A stretch of 64,000 nt of DNA from Hordeum vulgare subsp. vulgare (lineage: Eukaryota > Streptophyta > Magnoliopsida > Poales > Poaceae), in NCBI RefSeq assembly GCF_904849725.1, contig NC_058523.1, positions 168,002,689-168,066,688 of the forward strand, written 5' to 3'. Of this stretch, positions 58,443-64,000 are shown piece after piece. How positions within the stretch are numbered: position 1 is the stretch's first letter; each line of letters opens with the position of its first letter. Under the pieces are notes generated by a model. The model ran no database searches and was not told the DNA's origin. It saw only the letters and a program-made list of their open reading frames with translations. Made by a program: the position numbers and the translations under genes.

Positions 58443-59660
58443 TCAGTTGTGGGAGCACGCGGGCACACAAAGCATCACCGATCTCATACGTGCTCGGGGT
58501 TTAGATAGGTTCGGGCCGCTCGGAAGCGTAAACCCTTCATACTATGTGTGGTGGATTGTATTGGTCCAAAGTATAAGAGTGCAGCGATATTGCTAGAATG
58601 ATCGATGAGTGCGGCTACGCACACAAATGGACAGGGTGTCAACCTTTGTAAAGGTAGCCATGGACCTCCTTTATAGGTCAAGGGGTGACCATAATGGCTA
58701 AAATGGTTATCACATGGGGTGAAAAGTAGGTGCTATAGGTGCCAAAACTACTCACAGGACGTACAGTGCAAAATACCTAACCCTGACAGATTGGAACAAG
58801 TGCAATAAATGCGCCATGAGGTGTGATGCTGGCAACGTCTCCCGGCAAGGATCGCCTCTCCTTCTGTGTCGTTCATTCAGCTACCTCTTATTATCTTGGC
58901 ACGTCATGGGACGGGTGTCATTAAAGTTGTTGTAAATATATGGGGCTGCCACATGCCTTTGACTAGGTTCACCTAACCGTCTGTCCACTCGACACCTCGT
59001 TGATGTTGACAATCAACACGATGAGGTGGAGAGATGAAGTGGTAGCGGATCCTTGTTGGGCACGGTGGCTGCGGGGTCTTCTTCACCAGCAAGGTAGCTT
59101 GCTGGTGGGTTGTCCTTGATGCATGGTGTTGTGTTGGACGCATCGTCTCCATATAGGGCTTGCAGGAAAGGAGGTCGCTGTCGTTCGTGCACAAGTGAGG
59201 GTACTTAGGGACCCATTCTTTAGTACACCGACTGTATCCCACGGGCCTAGGCCATACTCAAGTTTGTGACGCTGTTGGGCTAGGACCAAAGAAGTGCACA
59301 TGTATATGACTGATGTTTACTGTGGTTGTGATGATTGCTTTTACTATTTTCCCACAATGTGTGTTGAGCAAAACAGGGCTTGAGGGCACTTCTTGTGAAG
59401 CACGGGCACGTTGAACAAGGAGAGGCGGCCTCTGCGTATCCTGCCCTTGAATGATAAAAATTAAGGGTGCGCATTTGCATGGGCGCTGCTCGTCCCGGTC
59501 CAACTTCCTATGCTCGCCACCCCGTCCATTACGGTGTTCTTTATGATGTGTGTTGCATGGAGGGCATGGTATTAGTGGAGGTGGGCGGCCGCTGTGCTGG
59601 TGTGCTTGGCTATGCGCACTCACTTATAGGAATAGTAGAGAGCCAACCTCCACTTTCTCC
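58443..59660. other. Unassigned stretch
   Basis: About 1.2 kb between A and the B3 fragment. The block cggggtttagataggttcgg (58496) and the later tacttagggaccc (59208) recall parts of grass retrotransposon leaders, but I could not assign a family. No LTR pair, primer site or frame is convincing. Confidence 0.4.
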
Positions 59661-59776
59661 CGATAAAAGGAAGGCCATGGGGGTGTTTCTTATTCACCTC
59701 TTTTTCTACCAGACTGCCAGCCACCATCGACCTTCTCATTTGTCTTCTTCTTTCCCTTCGAAAGTACACCGTCGTG
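59661..59776 (+). promoter_or_regulatory. Possible promoter of the B3 fragment
   Basis: cgataaaagg (59661-59670) resembles a TATA box, with a CT-rich leader between it and the ATG at 59777. Weak, single-motif evidence. Confidence 0.3.
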
Positions 59777-60397
59777 ATGGCGAGGGGCAGGGGTCATGGT
59801 CAAGCCCGAGCATCTGCGGCCACTTCGAGGGCCTCCCCCGACACTCACATCATGGTTATGGCTATGGCATCTGGCTCCGGATCCTGTGCTGGGAGTACGG
59901 CTCTGGGGCTCAGAGGGCGAGGCGCCCCAAGTCGAGACGGTCATGGTGGCGCACTCTCCCTGTCGACCCGAGTTGAGGCCCCTGTGTCGTAGGTGGTGCA
60001 CGAGTTCGTGGTGGCGTTGCACCATCATCCTCGCAATTGGCTGCGACTTTCTAACCCTGTTGTAAGAGTCATGGAAAGTAGTAGACCCTTAGGCCTGTGG
60101 CTTCCGGCAGGCGGCTGCTGCAATGGATCTGCCTGGGTGGCGGTTGATCTCTCGCCCAGCAACACCATATTCCTAACGCGGTGGTGGAAGTCATTCGCTC
60201 GCTCCGATGGCTTGGGTCCTAGGCATCTCCTCTGATTCAAGTTTTATGGATCCACCACGTTCTCGGTGAAGTTCTTTGTGAGCTCCGGCGGACGGCTGGA
60301 GTGCTGCACGGAAAGCTCGAGCGGCACCGACCTCGAATACTCTAGCGCGAGCGACGATGGCGATAGTTCCACCAACATCAAGCTCAAGCGTGATGAC
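59777..60397 (+). pseudogene. B3-like DNA-binding domain gene fragment
   Basis: One frame runs from ATG 59777 to the LTR of F with two in-frame stops (TAG at 59990, TGA at 60233). The N-terminal part is low-complexity (MARGRGHGQARA). After the first stop: HEFVVALHHHPRNWLRLSNP, GLWLPAGGCCNGSAWVAVDL, FLTRWWKSFARSDGLGPRHL, and after the second stop FKFYGSTTFSVKFFVSSGG, LECCTESSS and an acidic Ser-rich tail. The W-x-x-F-A-x-x-x-x-L-x-x-G-x-x-L-x-F-x-Y-x-G-x-x-x-F-x-V-x-x-F pattern is that of the plant B3 fold, in the style of the large REM-like group. The frame is cut at 60397 by element F, whose first three bases TGA supply the stop. Alternative: a fragment carried by an unrecognised element. 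Confidence 0.6.
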
Positions 60398-62569
60398 TGA
60401 TACGTCCATTTTGCATCATGCGTTCATGTTGATATTTATCGCTTTATGGGCTGTTATTACACTTCTCGGTACTATACTTATGCCTTTTCACTCTTATTTT
60501 GCAAGGTTTACATGAAGAGGGAGAATGCCAACAGCTGGAATTCTCCCCTGAAAAAGGAGCAAGTTTGAGATGCCTATTCCGCGCAACTCCAAAAGCCGTG
60601 AAAATCAACGAGGAATTATTCTGGAATTTATAAAAAATACTGGGCCGAAGAAGTACCAGAGGGGAGCCAGCATGAGGCCACAAGCCTGCTAAGCGCGGCC
60701 CCCCTGGCCGCGCCTAGGGGGCTTGTGGGCTCCCAGCTGGCCCTCTGGCCCCCCTCTTTTCCTACAAGAAGGGTTTCGTTCCAGAAAAAATCAGGAGGAG
60801 ACTTTCGGGAGGAATCGCCGCTGCCACGAGGAGAAACTTGAGCAGAACCAATCTAGAGCTCCGGCACGGTCGTCCTGCCATGGAAACTTCCCTCCTGGAG
60901 GGGGAAATCGTCGCCATCGTCTTCGCAAACGCTCCCCGTATCGGAGGGGACTCATCACCATCAACATCTTCATCAGCACCATCTCATCTCCAAACCCTAG
61001 TTCATCTCTTGTAGCCAATCTCCGTCTCGCTACTCCAATTGGTACTTGTAAGGTTGCTAGTAGTGTTAATTACTCTTTGTAGTTGATGCTAGTTGGATTA
61101 CTTGGTGGAAGATTATATGTTGAGATCTTTGATGCTACTCATTACCTCTCTGGTCATGAATATGATTATGCTTTGTGAGTCGTCACTTTTGTTCCCGAGG
61201 ACATGGGATAAGTCATGCTACAAGTAGTCATGTGAACTTGGTTCCGAACAATGTTATATGACTAGAGATCCCTTAGCATGTGACGATTTCTTCCACCTCA
61301 TATTAGCCAAAACTCCCGCACCAAGTAGAGATACTACTTGTGCATCCATAAACCTTCAACCCAGTTTTGCCATGAGAGTCCATCATACCTACCTATGGAT
61401 TGAATAAGGTCCCTCAAGTAAGCTGTCATCGGTGCAAGCAATAAAAGTTGCTCCCTAATATGTATGATCTATTAGTGTGTGGAAAATAAGCTTTGCACGA
61501 ACCTTTGATGAGGAAGACATAAAAGCGACAGACTGCATAATAAAGTTCTTTATAACAGGAGGCAATATAATGTGACGTTCCTCCACACTATCAACATCTT
61601 CATGAGCACCATCAACATCTTCATCAGCACCATCTCATCTCCAAACCCTAGTTCATCTCATGTAACCAATCTCCGTCTCGCTACTCCGATTGGTACTTAT
61701 AAGGTTGCTAGTAGTATTAATTACTCTTTGTAGTTGATGCTAGTTGGATTACTTGGTGGAAGATTATATGTCCAGATCTTTGATGCTACTCATTATCTCT
61801 CTGGTCATGAATATGATTATGCTTTGTGAGTAGTCACTTTTGTTCCTGAGGACATGGGATAAGTCATCCTACAAGTAGTCATGTGAACTTGGTATTCATT
61901 CGATATTTTGATGTGTTGTATGTTGTCTCTCCTCTAGTGGTGTTATGTGAACGTCGACTACATAACACTTCATCATTATTTGGGCCTAGAGGAAGGCATT
62001 GGGAAGTAATAAGTACATGATGGGTTGCTAGAGCGACAGAAGCTTAAACCCTAGTTTATGTGTTGCTTCGTAAGGGGCTGATTTGGATCCACTAGTTTAA
62101 TGCTATGGTTAAACTTTGTCTTAATTCTTCTTTCGTAGTTGCGGATGCTTGAGAGAGGGGTTAATTATAAGTGGGATGCTTGTCCAAGTAAGGGCAGTAC
62201 CCAAGCGCCGGTCCACCCACACATCAAACTATCAAAGTAGCGAACGCAGATCATATGAACTTGATGAAAACTAGCTTGACAGAAATTCCTATGTGTCCTC
62301 GGGAGCGCTTTACCTCCTATAAGAGTTTGTCCAGGCTTGTCCCTTGCAACAAAAGTGATTGTGCCACTTTGCTGCACCGTTGTTACTATTGTTACTTGCT
62401 ACTTGCTACGAATCATCTTGTCACACTACTACTTGTTACCGATAATTCCAGTGCTTGCAGAGATTACCTTGCTGAAAACCACTTGTCAGATCCTTCTGCT
62501 CCTCGTTGGGTTCGACACTCTTACTTATCGAAAGGACTACAATAGATCCCCTATAATTGTGGGTCATCA
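60398..62569 (+). repeat. F 5' LTR, rearranged
   Basis: Starts TGATACGTCCATTTTG and ends GGGTCATCA. Bases 60960-61242 are repeated at 61611-61893 (offset 651). The DNA between the copies (about 61243-61585) is not LTR: it matches, in sense, the noncoding 3' internal region of B (plus 20068 down to 19725). A 21-base tandem repeat (atcaacatcttcat, gagcacc) marks the right joint near 61588-61629. The inverted-repeat module is at 60674-60700 and 60706-60732; the TATA position reads ctacaagaagg, apparently mutated. Confidence 0.85.
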
Positions 62570-62580
62570 AGACTCTTTTT

Positions 62581-62598
62581 TGGCGCCGTTGCCGGGGA
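62581..62598 (+). other. F primer binding site (tRNA-Asp type)
   Basis: TGGCGCCGTTGCCGGGGA, the expected Athila-type site with no visible change, 11 bases after the LTR end. Confidence 0.9.
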
Positions 62599-62675
62599 GT
62601 GAAGCGCCCTTGGTAAGTGGAATTTGGTAAGGGAACATTTATATAGTGTGATGAAATTTATTGTCACTTGTCACT

Positions 62676-63805
62676 ATGGAAACTAATCCTTTGAGGAGCT
62701 TGTTCGGGGTATCTTCACCTCAAACGGAAGTACAAGGAGTTGCTCCTCAACTTGCTGCACCTACTGAAAATATTTGCTATGAATTTCCTTCGGGTATGCT
62801 TGAGAAACTGCTGGCTAATCCTTTTACAGGAGATGGAACATCACATCCAGACTTGCATCTAATATATGTAGATGAAGTTTGTGGTTTATTTAAGCTTGTA
62901 GGTTTGCCCGAGGATGAGGTGAAGAAGAAGGCCTTTCCCTTATCTCTGAGGGATAAGGTGTTGACATGGTATAGGCTATGTGATGATACTGGATCATGGA
63001 ACTACAACCGGTTGAAATTGGAATTTCATCAAAAGTTTTATCCTATGCATCTAGTACATCGTGATCGGGATTATATTTATAATTTTTGGCCTCGTGACAG
63101 AGAAAGCATCGCCCAAGCTTGGGGAGGCTTAAATCAATGTTATATTCATGCCCCAACCATGAGCTCTCGAGAGAAATTATCATTCAAAACTTATATGCTC
63201 GGGTTTCTCATGATGATCGCACCATGCTTGACACTTCTTGTACCGGTTCTTTTATGAAGAGAGATATTGACTTCAAATGGAATTTATTGGAAAGAATTAA
63301 ACGCAACTCTGAAGATTGGGAGTTTGATGAAGGTAAGGATTCAGGTATGAATTTCAAGTTTGATTGTATTAAATCCTTTGCCGAAACAAATATTTTTTGT
63401 GATTTTAGCGCTAAATATGGACTTGACTCTGAGATAGTAGCTTCATTGTGTGAATCATTTGCTGCTCATATTGACCTCCCCAAAGAGAAGTGGTTTAAAT
63501 ATCATCCTCCCTTAGAAGTCAATGTAGTTAAACCCAATCCAGTTGAAGAGAAAGTCATTGCCTATAATGATACTATTGTTCCTAGTGCTTACATTGAGAA
63601 ACCACCTTTTCGTGTTAGGATAAAGGATCATTGTAAAGCTTCAACTGTGATACGTAGGGGCCACATTAGAACACCTACACCCCCTAAGAAAATTAGAGTT
63701 GAACCTAGCATTGCTATTATCATAGATCTCCTGTCCGACAATGTTGATGGCCATGATATTCACTTCTGTGAAGATGCTGCTAGAATTGCTAAACCACATG
63801 CTTGA
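62676..63805 (+). pseudogene. gag: F gag, broken by a frame change and a stop
   Basis: ATG at 62676 opens METNPLRSLFGVSSP, PSGMLEKLLANPFTGDG, LTWYRLCDDTGSWNYNRLKL and ends the first frame in SIAQAWGG near 63124. There a G run is one base shorter than in B. The protein continues in the frame 63119-63805: LKSMLYSCPNHELSREI, SGSFMKRDIDFKWNLLE-type block, WFKYHPPLEVNVVKPNP, GHIRTPTPPKKIRVEP, to a TGA at 63803-63805 where B has AAA. The start, which is lost in B, is kept here, and the codon that is a stop in B near its residue 17 is CAA. The lesions of the two copies are therefore different. Confidence 0.88.
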
Positions 63806-64000
63806 GACAAACATAGGCCTGTTGTTGGCATGCCTGTTGTTTCTGTTAAGATAGGAGATCATTGTTATCATGGTTTATGTGACATGGGTGCTAGTGTTAG
63901 TGCAATACCTCAATCCTTATATGATGAAATTAAAGACGAGATTGCACCTGTTGAGATGGAACCTATTGATGTCACTATTCATCTTGCCAATAGAGATACT
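63806..64000 (+). pseudogene. F protease, partial at the window end
   Basis: Reads on in frame after the gag stop: VVGMPVVSVKIGDHCYHG, CDMGASVSAIPQSLYDE, then PIDVTIHLANRDT, where the window ends. The active-site Asp-x-Gly-Ala is present. The one-base loss that breaks B just before this site is absent here. Confidence 0.85.

Larger units (their letters stand above)
60398..64000 (+). mobile_element. F: Athila-type Gypsy retrotransposon (Fatima-like), right-truncated by the window
   Basis: LTR 60398-62569, primer site, gag and the beginning of protease in the order of element B, on the plus strand. LTR and gag are close to those of B throughout, so they are the same family. The possible target duplication on the left is atgac (60393-60397); the right end is outside the window. 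The LTR is about 640 bases longer than those of B because of an internal rearrangement. gag has a frame change and a stop, so this copy is inactive. Confidence 0.9.

Noticed and set aside
58443..59276. Possible CACTA or other DNA-transposon end
   Set aside because: No CACTA terminus, subterminal repeats or target duplication could be found.
62255..62630. Two overlapping frames of 96-97 codons before the F gag
   Set aside because: They lie in the LTR end and cross the primer site; matching frames in B (26037-26339 minus) have the same explanation.
1..64000. tRNA, rRNA, CRISPR or bacterial-type operons
   Set aside because: No such structures were seen; repeats are LTRs and microsatellites, and the DNA is clearly plant retrotransposon sequence.

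Overview
The window is intergenic DNA from a large grass genome, most likely a Triticeae species (wheat, barley, rye or Aegilops). No intact host gene was recognised. Almost every base belongs to LTR retrotransposons stacked inside one another. Element ends were placed by matching LTR pairs, terminal TG..CA, primer binding sites, polypurine tracts and 5-bp target duplications, all read by eye. Family names (Angela/BARE, Fatima-like, Sabrina/WHAM-like, Sukkula/Erika-like) are from memory and need a TREP search.

Layout. 1-5250: minus-strand Athila-type Gypsy element U1 (gag and protease only), running off the left edge. 5454-5804: a broken RNase H-like fragment. About 6080-7665: the LTR and leader of an old element X with a tRNA-Met-type primer site. 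7671-58437: plus-strand non-autonomous Athila-like element A, whose right LTR is split by the rest of the nest. 13504-57941: minus-strand non-autonomous element D inside A. 16300-51540: Angela/BARE-type Copia solo LTR G inside D. G was hit twice: by Athila-type element B (17566-27631, minus, complete but dead) and by long-LTR element E (28084-51451, plus). E carries solo LTR H (31377-34971) in its left LTR and non-autonomous element C (43527-50162, minus) in its right LTR. A second Angela-type solo LTR, I (51756-53534, minus), also lies in D. 58443-59776 is unassigned. 59777-60397 is a broken B3-domain gene fragment. 60398-64000 is plus-strand Athila-type element F (LTR, gag, start of protease), which runs off the right edge.

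How the parts relate. B, F and U1 carry recognisable retroviral-type coding regions but are inactivated. A, C and D have the same kind of tRNA-Asp-type primer site and polypurine tract but no recognisable gag or pol. Instead they share one uncharacterised reading frame, which is intact only in C (225 codons). The noncoding 3' end of D resembles that of B, so B-like elements are candidate partners supplying proteins in trans. E is a large retrotransposon derivative with about 4.2-kb LTRs and only the last part of integrase left.

Most worth a second look: (1) the shared orphan frame of A, C and D; (2) a small stem-loop next to the polypurine tract of A, B, C and D, with paired base changes between B and D and a looser counterpart in E; (3) an inverted-repeat module just upstream of the TATA box in the Athila-type LTRs, with an extra internal copy plus TATA box in front of a small coiled-coil frame in B; and (4) the rearranged LTR of F, which contains a piece of its own internal domain.
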